Assembly: GCA_032068765.1 (NCBI GenBank)
Contig: DAMBHY010000003.1
Location: 124,001-188,000, forward strand
Direction: 5' to 3'
From: DAMBHY01 sp032068765
Lineage (GTDB): Bacteria; Bacteroidota; Bacteroidia; Bacteroidales; Dysgonomonadaceae
Length of the DNA: 64,000 nt
Shown: piece by piece, positions 45,901-54,952 of the stretch
How positions within the stretch are numbered: position 1 is the first letter of the stretch
How the letters are laid out: the number at the start of each line of letters is the position of its first letter
The notes under the pieces: generated by a model
The model's input: only the letters and a program-made list of their open reading frames with translations
The model's database searches: none
Told to the model about the DNA's origin: nothing
Translations under genes and position numbers: made by a program

Positions 45901-46139
45901 ATCTTCTTAATACCTTCTGTAGAGTTTAAAACATCTTCCAGTGGACGGGTAATATTAGACTCCACGTCCTCTGAACCTGCACCCGAATATGACGTTATCA
46001 CAGATACCATATTCATATCGATATTCGGATATAAATCCACGGGGAGTTGTCGATAAAATAGAATACCTATTAAAAACACCCCGATGAAAATAAGCGATGT
46101 ACCTATTGGGTTCTTAACTGCGGTTTGATATATCTTCAT
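42954..46139 (-). CDS. RND efflux permease, AcrB/MexB (HAE1) type
   Basis: 1,061 residues with twelve membrane helices and two large periplasmic loops. Landmarks: N-terminal NPIGTSLIFIGVFLIGILFYRQLPVDLYPNID split by the first helix, the proton-relay helix with VVDDAIVVLENI, and a Met/Gly-rich loop GGGMPGGGSMGM near residue 665. It is the inner-membrane pump of a tripartite drug efflux system. Gap to the adaptor gene is 7 bp; the PII-like gene overlaps its end. Confidence 0.95.
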   Translation of the reverse strand: MKIYQTAVKNPIGTSLIFIGVFLIGILFYRQLPVDLYPNIDMNMVSVITSYSGAGSEDVESNITRPLEDVLNSTEGIKKIRSQSRDGISIITLEFNYGTNMDNTVNNVRDKIDIVRKFLPDGSEDPMILKFSSDMIPVMIISATAKESKDALYKILDENVANPLNRIPGVGTVSINGAPKREVQVNVNPQRLEAYRLSLEQIAGMIAQENVNVPGGSFDVGSNTYTLRLQGEFRDSKELNNIIVGNSMGNPIYLRDVATVKDTIEARIQESYTNGERSATIVVQKQSGANTVGIVNGIKKELPNLQKQLPPDIHLETVMDTSDYIKTSINSLLETIILALVIVGFVVLLFLGKWRATLIVLITIPISLIGSFIYLKLTGNTINIISLSALSITIGMVVDDAIVVLENITTHIERGSRSKEASIYGTEEVSLSVIASTLTIIAVFLPMTMISGFAGVMFKQLGWMVSIIITLSLVIALTLTPMMSSKLMKLNKSHKSKFDAWYNKYILPVLDKIDEKYSIMVRKVAHNRRKTMWVMIGIFLVGIVISALTLKTEFMPAADNDQIGINIEMANGTRMEITRAKAQKIAEDLKKQYPEIKIINFSVGQASEDNAWAAMQDNGSNIITYRILMVKANERKKSIFDVSDEIRNKLGNMPEIARYKVMPGGGMPGGGSMGMTSGSNLQVDIFGYNLQATDAVAKELKSKLDKVKGLRDITITRKDYRMEYQVKFDREKLALNGLNMSTAANAVRNRINGLTMSRYREEGDEYNIRVRYDENYRQSIDDIKNIVVYNPLGVGVRIGDVGTVTEGLSLPQIDRQDRQRIVSVQGTLYKRALSDVVKDVNSVISSINKPSDVQVEISGTLEEQQESFGQLGTLLLIVSLLVYIVLASQFESLTYPFMIILTVPFAFVGSLLFLSLTGQPLGIMGFVGLIMLVGMVVKNGIVLIDYINLNRERGMSIITAVIHGGRSRLRPVLMTTLTTILGMIPMAIGTGQGSEMWQPLGIAIIGGMTFSTIITLILIPVLYSIMGGRQVKKTRKSNYERISRYNTTFSRTLKQRKGIEA

Positions 46140-46146
46140 CTTTTTA

Positions 46147-47157
46147 TTACTTTACAATTGTTACGGGTGTACCATCAATCAGGTTTGTACCGCCATCTAC
46201 AATTACTTCGTCATTAGGATTTAGCCCTGAAAGAATTTCAAACATGTCATCCAAGCGTTGTCCTACTTCTACTTTTGTATAAACAGCTTTCCCGTTCTTA
46301 ACCACAAATACATAATTGTCATTTGTGCCTGATTGCTTGTGTACAGCTTTATCTTTTACTACAATGCTTTCATTCGAACCAAAATCAAGACTAACGCGGG
46401 CAAACATTCCTGGACGAATTTTGCCTAAACGGTTATCTACTGTAATCTCAACAGGAAAAGTATGCGCTACAGCATCCAAAGTCGGATGAATCAGTGAAAC
46501 TTTTCCCTGAAATGATTCGTCTTTGAGAGCATCTACTTTCACTTCGGCAGAAATTCCGCGTGATACTCGACTATAATAACTTTCAGAAACATTCACCAAT
46601 ACTTTTACAGGATTAATATTTTCAATTGTCAGAATTGGCAATTGCATTGCCACATCTCCTGGATCATAATTACGGGCTGTAACCACACCGCTAATAGGAC
46701 TTCTTAATGATGTATTCTCCCCAAGATTGCGGGCGCCTGCTAGCGCTACATCCAATTGAGTTTTTGCCTGCTCAAGTTGTTGTTTTGAGATTCCTCCCGC
46801 TTCATATAATTCCTGATAGCGTTGATAGTCTCTTTTAAATGTTTCAATCTGTGTGTTTTGTTGTGAAAGTGTAGTGCCATCCATGACTGCAACCACTTGT
46901 CCCGCACTAACATAAGAGCCTACATCTACAAAAATCTTTCGAATCCGTCCGCCCATTGCTGGCGCAATATTGTTTTTGCTTTGGGATTCTACATTTGCCG
47001 TAAATTGAGCGGTTTGTGGAACTACACTGCGGCGAACAGTTTCTACACGCACTTTTTTTGCTTCTTTTGTTTCATCTTTCTTTTCGGATTGTTTGCAGGA
47101 AAAAAATATTCCTGACAATATCAATAAAGAGAATGAGAGGTAATAAAACTTCTTCAT
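46147..47157 (-). CDS. RND efflux periplasmic adaptor (AcrA/MFP type)
   Basis: 336 residues. A lipoprotein signal ends at FFSCKQ, anchoring the protein to the inner membrane. Membrane-fusion-protein pattern: PAMGGRIRKIFVDVGSYVSAGQVVAVMDG (lipoyl half), a helical hairpin (about 95-135) and the second lipoyl half SPISGVVTARNYDPG, then beta-barrel and membrane-proximal domains. It links the permease to the outer-membrane channel. Gaps are 7 and 8 bp to its neighbours. Confidence 0.94.
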   Translation of the reverse strand: MKKFYYLSFSLLILSGIFFSCKQSEKKDETKEAKKVRVETVRRSVVPQTAQFTANVESQSKNNIAPAMGGRIRKIFVDVGSYVSAGQVVAVMDGTTLSQQNTQIETFKRDYQRYQELYEAGGISKQQLEQAKTQLDVALAGARNLGENTSLRSPISGVVTARNYDPGDVAMQLPILTIENINPVKVLVNVSESYYSRVSRGISAEVKVDALKDESFQGKVSLIHPTLDAVAHTFPVEITVDNRLGKIRPGMFARVSLDFGSNESIVVKDKAVHKQSGTNDNYVFVVKNGKAVYTKVEVGQRLDDMFEILSGLNPNDEVIVDGGTNLIDGTPVTIVK

Positions 47158-47165
47158 AAGTTATG

Positions 47166-48620
47166 TTATTTGTTTGTTGTTATATTTGAAATGGGTTCTT
47201 CAGTATTTCCGAGAATTTTATCCAAATCTGATTTAGCAGATAAATAATCATATATAGCATTGCGATACTGAAGCTCAGCATTCGTAACAGCAAGTGATGC
47301 CGCGTTTACATCGACAATTGTTCCTAGACCCGTGTCATATCTTTTTTTAGCAATACTATAACCTTTTTTTGCCTGCTCTATAGTTGATTGTGTTGCTTTA
47401 ATCTGTTCAATATTTTTGTTAATCATCTCCATATTGTTGCGAACTCCCAATTGTAAGTTTCTGCGCAGATCCTCGCGCTGATACTTAAGTTGTTGCAATT
47501 GGATTTCTGTCTGTTTTATATCGTGATATCTTTTTCCGCCGTGGAAAATAGGTATAGAAACTGTGACTCCCAGTGTTGAATATGGATCCCATCGATAATC
47601 GGAGAATTTGAAATCGTTACTTTGGCTCATATACATGTAATTAAATGTGGATGTGAGTGTAGGATAGTATTGCAATTTTTGAATTTCTAGACCTTTCAAT
47701 GCTTTTTGGTTTTGCAAATCAAATTGTGCAAGTTCCGTACTGCCAATCATTGTCGAGTCAGCTGCAAGAATTTCATCAAACATATTTTTCTCATAATCTC
47801 GAAGTGAACCAACAAGTTTAATAGGCATATTTTCATCAATCCCCATTAATATCTTTAGTTGCAGTTCTGAAATCTTCATCATATTCTCTGCTTGAAGAAT
47901 ATTAGGAATGATGCTTTTCAATCTTACTTCCGCGCTTATTTTGTCATATTCTGCTACTACACCTGCCTTATACTTTCGTTGTATATTTTCAAAATTGACA
48001 GAGTCCATAGAATATGTCTCCTTGAAAACCTTATAGGAATCTTTTGCAAGCAGCGCATTATAATACGCTTTTGTGACTTTATTAACCAAATCAATACGTG
48101 AAGCGCGCGACTGCTCTTTTGCCAGTTCAATATCCATCTTAGACATTTGAACGTTTTTCCATAACGAAGGAACGACCAGTGGTAGACTTACATTTAATCC
48201 GGCTGTATAAGAATTCAAACGTCCCATCTGAATCCCTTTTTGTGCTTGTTCTGGGTCTGGTGCCATCGCTTTCCCCAGCACTTCTAGAATTTTTAATTCT
48301 TCAGGTGTATATTTTGTAGGATCAACACTGCTTATACCCATACCAAATCCTCCATCAAAGTAAACTGTCTGTCTTTTTATTGCTCGCTGATATTGACCAA
48401 TCAAATCTACCTGAGGTAGCAAAGAACCAATCGCTGATTTTTTTGCATATTCTTTCTTTTTTATTTCCATATCAGCCACTTTAACAGAGGGATTATTGGA
48501 TAAAGCTATATCTAACGTCGTCTTTAAATCCAACGACAAAATTTGTCCTTCCTGTGCCTTTATTGACATCATTCCGAAAGAAAAGCACATTATGCAAATA
48601 CTAAAAATTTTACGTATCAT
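47166..48620 (-). CDS. TolC-family outer-membrane efflux protein
   Basis: 484 residues with a signal peptide ending near SIKAQ. Two OEP repeats are visible, with long amphipathic helices (for example RASRIDLVNKVTKAYYNALL and YQREDLRRNLQLGVRNNMEM) and the closing motif KKRYDTGLGTIVDVNAASLAV. It forms the trimeric outer-membrane and periplasmic tunnel for the RND pump. It is the second gene of the operon, 15 bp after the TetR gene. Confidence 0.94.
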   Translation of the reverse strand: MIRKIFSICIMCFSFGMMSIKAQEGQILSLDLKTTLDIALSNNPSVKVADMEIKKKEYAKKSAIGSLLPQVDLIGQYQRAIKRQTVYFDGGFGMGISSVDPTKYTPEELKILEVLGKAMAPDPEQAQKGIQMGRLNSYTAGLNVSLPLVVPSLWKNVQMSKMDIELAKEQSRASRIDLVNKVTKAYYNALLAKDSYKVFKETYSMDSVNFENIQRKYKAGVVAEYDKISAEVRLKSIIPNILQAENMMKISELQLKILMGIDENMPIKLVGSLRDYEKNMFDEILAADSTMIGSTELAQFDLQNQKALKGLEIQKLQYYPTLTSTFNYMYMSQSNDFKFSDYRWDPYSTLGVTVSIPIFHGGKRYHDIKQTEIQLQQLKYQREDLRRNLQLGVRNNMEMINKNIEQIKATQSTIEQAKKGYSIAKKRYDTGLGTIVDVNAASLAVTNAELQYRNAIYDYLSAKSDLDKILGNTEEPISNITTNK

Positions 48621-48635
48621 TTTTTTTGTTATTAA

Positions 48636-49234
48636 TTACGCATTCAAATATTTATCTATGATTTTAAGCCCTTCTTGAGTGGAAATTCCACGTATGAAAT
48701 TGATCATCATAGTATTGAAAAGTTCCCAAATTGAAAATTGTCGCGCTATCATTCGCGAAGCGTGCAAATAGGTGTTATTGGTATCCTGAAGAAGAAAAGC
48801 AGTTACCTCAATATTTAAGTCTGACCTTACCACACCTTGTTTTATGCCAAGTTCTAAAAATTCTTTTGTTAAAACAGTGCTATCTTCAATTTTTTTGAGC
48901 CACAAATCATAAGCTTTGGGATAATATTTCTCTATATCTTCTTGAAATTTTACATTGTAATATGATTCTAATTCACGGTGCTGATCCAATATATAGAGGA
49001 AGATATCGATAACCGTAGGCAATTTTTTTTTGCATTTTGTAAATCTTCAAATTGCTTTTTTTGTGTGTATTTCAAAAAATACACAAGTATGTCTTCTTTA
49101 TCTTCAAAATGTTGATAAATAGTACGTTTAGATATTCCCAATTTTGATGCGACCTCATCCAATGAAATATTTTTTATCCCATTGTGCATGAATAATGCGC
49201 CCGCAACGAAAACTATTTTTTCCTTTATGTCCAT
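48636..49234 (-). pseudogene. TetR-family regulator of the efflux operon, frameshifted in an A9 run
   Basis: The N-terminal part (from ATG at 49234) is a clear TetR helix-turn-helix, NISLDEVASKLGISKRTIYQ HFEDKEDIL. After DLQNAKK the frame runs off; the C-terminal ligand domain continues in another frame from LPTVIDIFLYIL to the end at 48636. The break is at a homopolymer of nine A on the minus strand (49023-49031); ten A or seven A would restore one protein of about 198 residues. It may be a true mutation, phase-variable, rescued by slippage, or a sequencing error. It heads the efflux operon. Confidence 0.85.
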
Positions 49235-49275
49235 AGAAAATCTTTGTTCTTGAAAAATCTGTGCAAAGAAAATAA

Positions 49276-49318
49276 TGAAAACTCAAAACATAAAATTAGT
49301 TTTCAAAGTTTTAACTTT
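49276..49318. promoter_or_regulatory. Two inverted repeats upstream of the TetR gene (candidate operators)
   Basis: TGAAAACT-N14-AGTTTTCA (49276-49305) is followed directly by AAAGTT-TT-AACTTT (49305-49318) in the gap between the TetR and GH92 genes. AT-rich composition makes chance dyads more likely. Confidence 0.35.
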
Positions 49319-49423
49319 AATTACGATAAGATTTTGTTACAAACTTTTTATTCAACCGAAAAATCACAATTAGCTATTTAAAAAATTTTCGTACATTAGC
49401 ATCTGAGAAATAACTACAACTTT

Positions 49424-51751
49424 ATGAAATATAAATTATCACTTTTATCGTTTTTTATAATGGTTTTATCCTTCTCCTTTGCTCAGCAAAAACTCACCGA
49501 TTTTGTAAATCCTATGGTTGGAACAAAAAGCATGGGCCACACTTTTCCTGGCGCTTGCGCACCTTTTGGTTTGGTACAACTCAGCCCGGATACAGAAGAA
49601 GTCCCCCATAATATTAACGGTGTTTACCAGAAAGATGCGTATAATTATTGCGCGGGATATCAGTATGACGATAAAACTATTATCGGATTTAGCCACACGC
49701 ACTTTAATGGAACAGGACATTCTGATTTGGGAGATATTTTACTTATGCCGGGAGTGGGACAAGCAAAATTAAATATGGGAACAGCGGACAAACCTGAAGA
49801 GGGTTTTCGTTCGAGATTCTCACACGACACAGAAGTAGCAAGGCCCGGATACTACAGCGTAATGCTTGAAGATGATAAAATAAAAGCTGAAATGACAGCA
49901 AGTGAACGTGTTGGTGTTCATCGTTATACATTTCCCAAAAATTCATCCAGAGGAAATATAATCATGGATTTGGCTTATGGCATTTATAACTATCATGGTA
50001 AAGTTTTGATGTCAAACGTTCGTGTGGAAGACGCCTATACACTTACCGGCTATCGCATCACACAAGGCTGGTCACGAATGAATTATACACATTTTGCAGT
50101 TCGTTTTTCCAAACCTATAGTTAAATATGGCTGTAAAAATAAAGAAGATGCAAACTACAAAGGATTTTGGCGTAAATTTGTCATGACTGAAAATTTTCCC
50201 GAAATGTTCGGAAAAGAGTTGATCACTTGGTTCGAATTTGATTTGTCTGACCATAAACCTTTGGAAATAAAGGTGGCTCTTTCGCCCGTGGACATGTTAG
50301 GTGCGCTAAATAATCTTGAAAAGGAAACCGGAAATAAAAGTTTTGACGAAATCCGTCAGGAAACACAGAACAAATGGGAAAAACAATTGAGTAGTATAGA
50401 GTTCGATGCAGACTATGATACAAAATCGGTTTTCTATACGGCATTGTATCACACAATGATTAATCCTTCTGTTTATCAGGATGTTGATGGAAGATATAGA
50501 GGTATCGACCATAACATTCATCAAGCTAAAAGCGGCGAAACAAATTATACTATTTTTTCCGTTTGGGATACTTTCCGCGCGGAACATCCCTTGATGAATC
50601 TCATCAAACCATCCTATAACACGCAGTTTGTCAATTCCATGCTGGCTCATTATAAACAAAGTGTACATCATTCGCTTCCAATATGGTCGCACATGGGCAA
50701 TGAAAACTGGTGTATGATTGGTTATCATTCGGTTTCAGTCGTTACAGATGCCATTGCAAAGGGATTAAATATTGATAAAGATTTGGCAATACAATCAGTA
50801 GTTAATAGTTCTAATCTTGATTATCTAGATGGTAATATGGAGTATCGAAAGCTCGGGTTTGTACCACTGGAAAAAAGCGGATCAGCCGCTTCTATAACAT
50901 TAGAATACAGCTATGATGACTGGGCAGTATACGCTCTTGCAAAAAGTCTTGGAAAAAAAGATATATCCGAAACATATGAAAGAAGAGCGAGATATTATCA
51001 GAATGTTTTTGATCCTTCACTCGGTTTTGCAAGGCCAAAAAATACTGACGGAACATTCAAAAAAGATTTCGATTTATTAGATACACACGGGCAAGGTTTC
51101 ATCGAAGGAAATTCATGGAATTATTCATTCTTTGTTCCACATGATGTAAAAGGACTGATACAGCAGATGGGCGGAGAAAAACGTTTTGTTAATCGTCTGG
51201 ATTCTCTTTTCACCATGCATCTTCCCGAAAAATATTTTGCAAATACAGAAGATATCAATAAAGACGGTTTGATGGGTAATTATGTTCACGGCAACGAACC
51301 AAGTCATCACGTAGCTTATCTTTACAAATGGACAAATGAGCCATGGAAATCTGAAAGCCGTTTGCATGAAATTATGAGGAAAATGTACAAAAACAAGATT
51401 GACGGCTTGTCTGGAAACGATGATTGTGGACAAATGTCTGCTTGGTATGTTTTTTCGTCAATGGGTTTTTATCCCGTTTGTCCTGGAACTGATGAATATG
51501 TTATAGGTTCACCTATTTGTAGAAATGCTACCATTAATTTGGAAAACGGAAAGACTTTCAAAATAATAGCTGAAAATTATAGTCCGAAAAACAAATACGT
51601 GAAATCTATCGAGCTAAATGGCAAAATCTATAATGCACATTTTTTGAGGCACGCCGATATAATGAATGGTGGCACACTCGTTTTCAAAATGAGTCCCAGA
51701 CCCAATATAAATTCTAAAAGTTACGAACGCCCCTACTCTCTTTCAAAATGA
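49424..51751 (+). CDS. GH92 family alpha-mannosidase, secreted
   Basis: 775 residues with a signal peptide (LLSFFIMVLSFSFAQ). GH92 hallmarks: FVNPMVGTKSMGHTFPGACAPFGLVQ, FSHTHFNGTGHSDLGD, the WDTFRAEHPLMN and WSHMGNENWCMIGYHSV segments and the acid/base region GNDDCGQMSAWYVFSSMGFYPVCPG. GH92 enzymes are calcium-dependent exo-alpha-mannosidases, mostly alpha-1,2 acting on N-glycans. No SusC/SusD pair is nearby. Its stop overlaps the start of the peptidase gene (ATGA). Confidence 0.95.
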   Translation: MKYKLSLLSFFIMVLSFSFAQQKLTDFVNPMVGTKSMGHTFPGACAPFGLVQLSPDTEEVPHNINGVYQKDAYNYCAGYQYDDKTIIGFSHTHFNGTGHSDLGDILLMPGVGQAKLNMGTADKPEEGFRSRFSHDTEVARPGYYSVMLEDDKIKAEMTASERVGVHRYTFPKNSSRGNIIMDLAYGIYNYHGKVLMSNVRVEDAYTLTGYRITQGWSRMNYTHFAVRFSKPIVKYGCKNKEDANYKGFWRKFVMTENFPEMFGKELITWFEFDLSDHKPLEIKVALSPVDMLGALNNLEKETGNKSFDEIRQETQNKWEKQLSSIEFDADYDTKSVFYTALYHTMINPSVYQDVDGRYRGIDHNIHQAKSGETNYTIFSVWDTFRAEHPLMNLIKPSYNTQFVNSMLAHYKQSVHHSLPIWSHMGNENWCMIGYHSVSVVTDAIAKGLNIDKDLAIQSVVNSSNLDYLDGNMEYRKLGFVPLEKSGSAASITLEYSYDDWAVYALAKSLGKKDISETYERRARYYQNVFDPSLGFARPKNTDGTFKKDFDLLDTHGQGFIEGNSWNYSFFVPHDVKGLIQQMGGEKRFVNRLDSLFTMHLPEKYFANTEDINKDGLMGNYVHGNEPSHHVAYLYKWTNEPWKSESRLHEIMRKMYKNKIDGLSGNDDCGQMSAWYVFSSMGFYPVCPGTDEYVIGSPICRNATINLENGKTFKIIAENYSPKNKYVKSIELNGKIYNAHFLRHADIMNGGTLVFKMSPRPNINSKSYERPYSLSK

Positions 51752-52512
51752 ATAAAAAAATATTTTATCTGTTATTGATTCCTTTGATGGTTGGTTGTAA
51801 ATCTCAAAAAATTGCCAACCAACAAGCATTGCAGTGGGATAATTTCGATTATCCCGAAATCCGCTTTACCGACAAAGCATCGAAAACTCAAGGTTCAAAA
51901 CTTTATTCACGAATTATCCCCCAACCCGACAAATACATCAATAGTGTAGCGTCAGAAGTTCTGAAAACACTGTATTTTAGTCCGAAAGATTCTATACCTG
52001 CGATAAAAGTTATAAACTACACCCTTGAGGATGTGAAAGGAATATCTGCTAAAGACGGTGCACCACCGGAAATTTCAATTTTCTATAGTTCGCAATGGAT
52101 TGAAGAAGCAATGAGAAAAGGCAGTGACGACAAAGTCCTTTTTGAAACACGCGGAGTTTTGCTCCATGAATTAACGCATGGTTTTCAACTGGAGCCACAG
52201 GGAATTGGTGATTACGGTTCAAGTAAAACTTTCAGAGCTTTCATAGAAGGACTTGCTGATGCGGTTCGGATTTCAAACAACGGATTTGAATCTGATATTC
52301 CGAAGAAAGGCGGAAGTTGGATGGACGGTTATCGAACAACAGGTTACTTTCTCAATTGGATGACAAATAAAGACAAAGATTTTCTTAAGAAATTTAACCG
52401 AACGGCATTGACAATTGTTCCATGGAGTTTTGATTCGGCTTTGCAATCTATTTTTGGTGAAAACGTGACGACGCAGCAACTTTGGGACGAATATCAAGCG
52501 ACTCTCAAATAA
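51748..52512 (+). CDS. BSP-type (plant basic secretory protein-like) metallopeptidase lipoprotein
   Basis: 254 residues with a lipoprotein signal (LIPLMVGCKS). The zinc-peptidase motif is LLHELTHGFQ with H140, E141 and H144, followed by the conserved FIEGLADAVRI and YRTTGYFLNWM segments of the basic secretory protein family. The overlap with GH92 indicates shared translation and a joint role in host-derived or plant glycoprotein use, which is inference. It ends one base before the stop codon of the convergent hemW gene, with no terminator between. Confidence 0.87.
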   Translation: MNKKIFYLLLIPLMVGCKSQKIANQQALQWDNFDYPEIRFTDKASKTQGSKLYSRIIPQPDKYINSVASEVLKTLYFSPKDSIPAIKVINYTLEDVKGISAKDGAPPEISIFYSSQWIEEAMRKGSDDKVLFETRGVLLHELTHGFQLEPQGIGDYGSSKTFRAFIEGLADAVRISNNGFESDIPKKGGSWMDGYRTTGYFLNWMTNKDKDFLKKFNRTALTIVPWSFDSALQSIFGENVTTQQLWDEYQATLK

Positions 52513-52513
52513 A

Positions 52514-53638
52514 TTAAACCCACATTAACTCACTCATCACCCCATCGGAAACAAGGATTCCTGCTCGGGTGAGTTTAAGCGTGTTATCATTCAATTGAAG
52601 CCAGTCGCAATCAATGTACTTTTGCGCATTTTGAATGCAATAATTGTATTTGTCTTTTCCGAATTTATATTCGATTTCTGAAAGGTTTACTCCATTTGAA
52701 GTGCGCAATCCAGTCAATATAAATTCATTATATTTATCCGTTTCAGAAAGAATTTCAGACTCATATAATCTTTTGTTTTGAGAAATTCCATGCAGATAAT
52801 CAGATAAATCCGATACATTCCAAGACCTTCTCGTACCATCAAAAGAATGAGCGGACGGTCCTAACCCTAAATAAGGTTCATTCTGCCAGTAAGATGTATT
52901 ATGTTGAGAATGAAAATCGTTTTTAGCAAAATTAGAAATCTCGTAATGTTCGAATCCGTTTTTTGTAAGCGTTTCAATCAGTACCTCAAACATCTGATTG
53001 CTTGTTTCTTCTGTCACAGGCTGAATTTTTCTCGCTGAAAGAAGTTTATACAACATTGTATTTTCTTCATAAATCAAATGATAAGCAGAAATATGTTGGA
53101 TATCAAGCGACATTGCAATTGATAAAGTCTCCTGCCATTCCTCAAGTGTCTGATTAGGCAAACCATACATTAAGTCAATACTAATGTTCTCTAATCCTTG
53201 TTGCCGACATTCTTTAACTACGTGAACTGCTTGTTGTGCAGAATGACGGCGATTGAGAAATTTCAGTGCTTTTTCATCAAAACTCTGAATGCCGATACTT
53301 ATTCGATTAAATGGAAGTGTGCGAAGTTCTTGGATATATTTTCGAGACAAGTCATCCGGATTAGCTTCCAGCGTTATCTCTGCATTTGGAGCGACGTTGA
53401 AGTATAAAAAAATTTGCTCAAATATTCCCACGAAATTGTTAACTGACAAACAAGAAGGGGTTCCGCCTCCAAAATATATGGTATCAATACGTTCATCGAT
53501 TTCATGTTTCCGGATTCGGATTTCCTCGCAAACTGCAGCCGTGTAATTCCGCTTCGGTGATTCATCAATTTGCGAATAAAAATCACAATAAAGACACCGC
53601 GTTTTGCAAAAAGGTACGTGAATATAAATTCCTGCCAT
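52514..53638 (-). CDS. hemW: Radical SAM heme chaperone HemW
   Basis: 374 residues. The radical SAM cluster motif is CKTRCLYC (C11, C15, C18), preceded by GIYIHVPF and followed by FYSQID. Then come TIYFGGGTPSCL, EANPDD and RISIGIQSFDEKALKFLNRRH. The HNTSYW region and C-terminal HemN_C-type domain identify HemW, which inserts heme, not a true HemN oxidase. Monocistronic on the minus strand, divergent from the ROK kinase gene. Confidence 0.92.
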   Translation of the reverse strand: MAGIYIHVPFCKTRCLYCDFYSQIDESPKRNYTAAVCEEIRIRKHEIDERIDTIYFGGGTPSCLSVNNFVGIFEQIFLYFNVAPNAEITLEANPDDLSRKYIQELRTLPFNRISIGIQSFDEKALKFLNRRHSAQQAVHVVKECRQQGLENISIDLMYGLPNQTLEEWQETLSIAMSLDIQHISAYHLIYEENTMLYKLLSARKIQPVTEETSNQMFEVLIETLTKNGFEHYEISNFAKNDFHSQHNTSYWQNEPYLGLGPSAHSFDGTRRSWNVSDLSDYLHGISQNKRLYESEILSETDKYNEFILTGLRTSNGVNLSEIEYKFGKDKYNYCIQNAQKYIDCDWLQLNDNTLKLTRAGILVSDGVMSELMWV

Positions 53639-53841
53639 TTAATACTGTTTTAATTTCATTATATCCTCTCAAATATTTCCGTTTGTATCAATCTGACCTT
53701 TATGAGCTCAATGGGCAAATCGAATACCTTTGAAAAGCATTTGTTCATTTTCCATGTAAATTAATAATCACAAATATACACCTTTTCGTTTACGTTATTT
53801 TTAAAATGTCTCTAAACTACATGCTTTCCAAATATGTTTTT

Positions 53842-53849
53842 TATATTTG
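53842..53849 (+). promoter_or_regulatory. -7 box of the ROK kinase gene
   Basis: TATATTTG with a leader of about 48 nt to the ATG at 53902. It lies within a longer in-frame extension of the kinase frame, which is why the upstream start was rejected. Confidence 0.6.
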
Positions 53850-53901
53850 TAAGACCAAAATAAACATTTACATCATATTAACAAATAAAAAAGTATACAA
53901 A

Positions 53902-54861
53902 ATGGAAAAGAGGTATGTAGTAGGTATCGATATGGGTGGTACAACTACCAAATTTGGTATTGTTGACGCACGTGGTCATGTAATCAATCAGGGCGCTATA
54001 AAAACGAATGAACCGGATATTAACAAATATATGGCTGATCTGAAAGCTGGACTTGACGTAATCATTAATGGTGTCGGAGGAATCGAATACATTAAAGGTA
54101 TTGGAGCAGGATGTCCTAACGGAAATTACTATACCGGAAACATCGAATTCGCACCAAATCTCCCATGGAAAGGTGTGATTCATTTTGCAGATATGCTGTC
54201 ACAAGCTTTTGGAATTCCTGCGGCTGTTACAAACGATGCTAATGCTGCTGCTGTTGGTGAAATGACTTACGGTGCTGCAAAAGGAATGAAAGATTTCATC
54301 ATGATAACTTTAGGAACAGGAGTTGGTAGCGGAATTGTTATTGACGGTAAAATCGTATATGGACACGATGGTTTCGCAGGAGAATTAGGACACGTAATTT
54401 ATGACAGAACAGAAAACGGCCGTCAATGCGGATGTGGAAGAAAAGGATGCTTGGAAACATACGCTTCTGCTACAGGTGTGGCACGCTCAGCTCGCGAATT
54501 TCTGCAGAAATCAGACAAACCAAGCTTGTTGAGAGAAATTCCACTCGAAGACATTACTTCTAAAGATGTCTTTGATGCAGCGATAAAAGGAGATGAAATT
54601 GGCAAGGAAGTTTTTGAATTTACAGGTAAGATCTTGGGTGAATCTTTGGCTGATTATGTAGCATTTAGTGCTCCAGAAGCAATCATCCTTTTTGGAGGAT
54701 TGACTAAAGCAGGAGAGTTGATTTACAAACCTATAGTTGAATACATGGAAAAAAACATCCTTAATATTTGGAAGAAAAAAGTAAAAGTTATCTTCTCTGA
54801 ATTGAAAGAATCTGATGCAGCTATACTTGGCGCTAGCGCTCTTGGTTGGGAAATGAAATAA
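53902..54861 (+). CDS. ROK family sugar kinase (glucokinase-like)
   Basis: 319 residues beginning MEKRYVVGIDMGGTTTKFGI, the ATP-phosphate loop of ROK kinases, with ITLGTGVGSGIVIDG, NDANAAAVGE, and the zinc-binding CGCGRKGCLETYAS. It most likely phosphorylates glucose or a related sugar in the cytoplasm; N-acetyl sugars cannot be excluded. An upstream ATG 32 codons earlier was rejected because it lies before the promoter box. Followed by a strong terminator, so monocistronic. Confidence 0.92.
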   Translation: MEKRYVVGIDMGGTTTKFGIVDARGHVINQGAIKTNEPDINKYMADLKAGLDVIINGVGGIEYIKGIGAGCPNGNYYTGNIEFAPNLPWKGVIHFADMLSQAFGIPAAVTNDANAAAVGEMTYGAAKGMKDFIMITLGTGVGSGIVIDGKIVYGHDGFAGELGHVIYDRTENGRQCGCGRKGCLETYASATGVARSAREFLQKSDKPSLLREIPLEDITSKDVFDAAIKGDEIGKEVFEFTGKILGESLADYVAFSAPEAIILFGGLTKAGELIYKPIVEYMEKNILNIWKKKVKVIFSELKESDAAILGASALGWEMK

Positions 54862-54871
54862 TCATATAAGT

Positions 54872-54912
54872 AAGTCAGGAAATTTTACTTAAAAATTTCC
54901 TGACTTCTTTTA
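54872..54912 (+). terminator. Terminator of the ROK kinase gene
   Basis: 15-bp perfect stem (AAGTCAGGAAATTTT / AAAATTTCCTGACTT) with a 5-nt loop and T-rich tail. Confidence 0.9.
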
Positions 54913-54952
54913 GAATACCGCTATCTTTCCATAAACATATCATCATAATCTA

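Noticed and set aside
53806..53901. Upstream ATG adding 32 residues to the ROK kinase
   Set aside because: The extension spans the TATATTTG promoter box and does not resemble ROK N-termini, which start just before the DxGGT loop.
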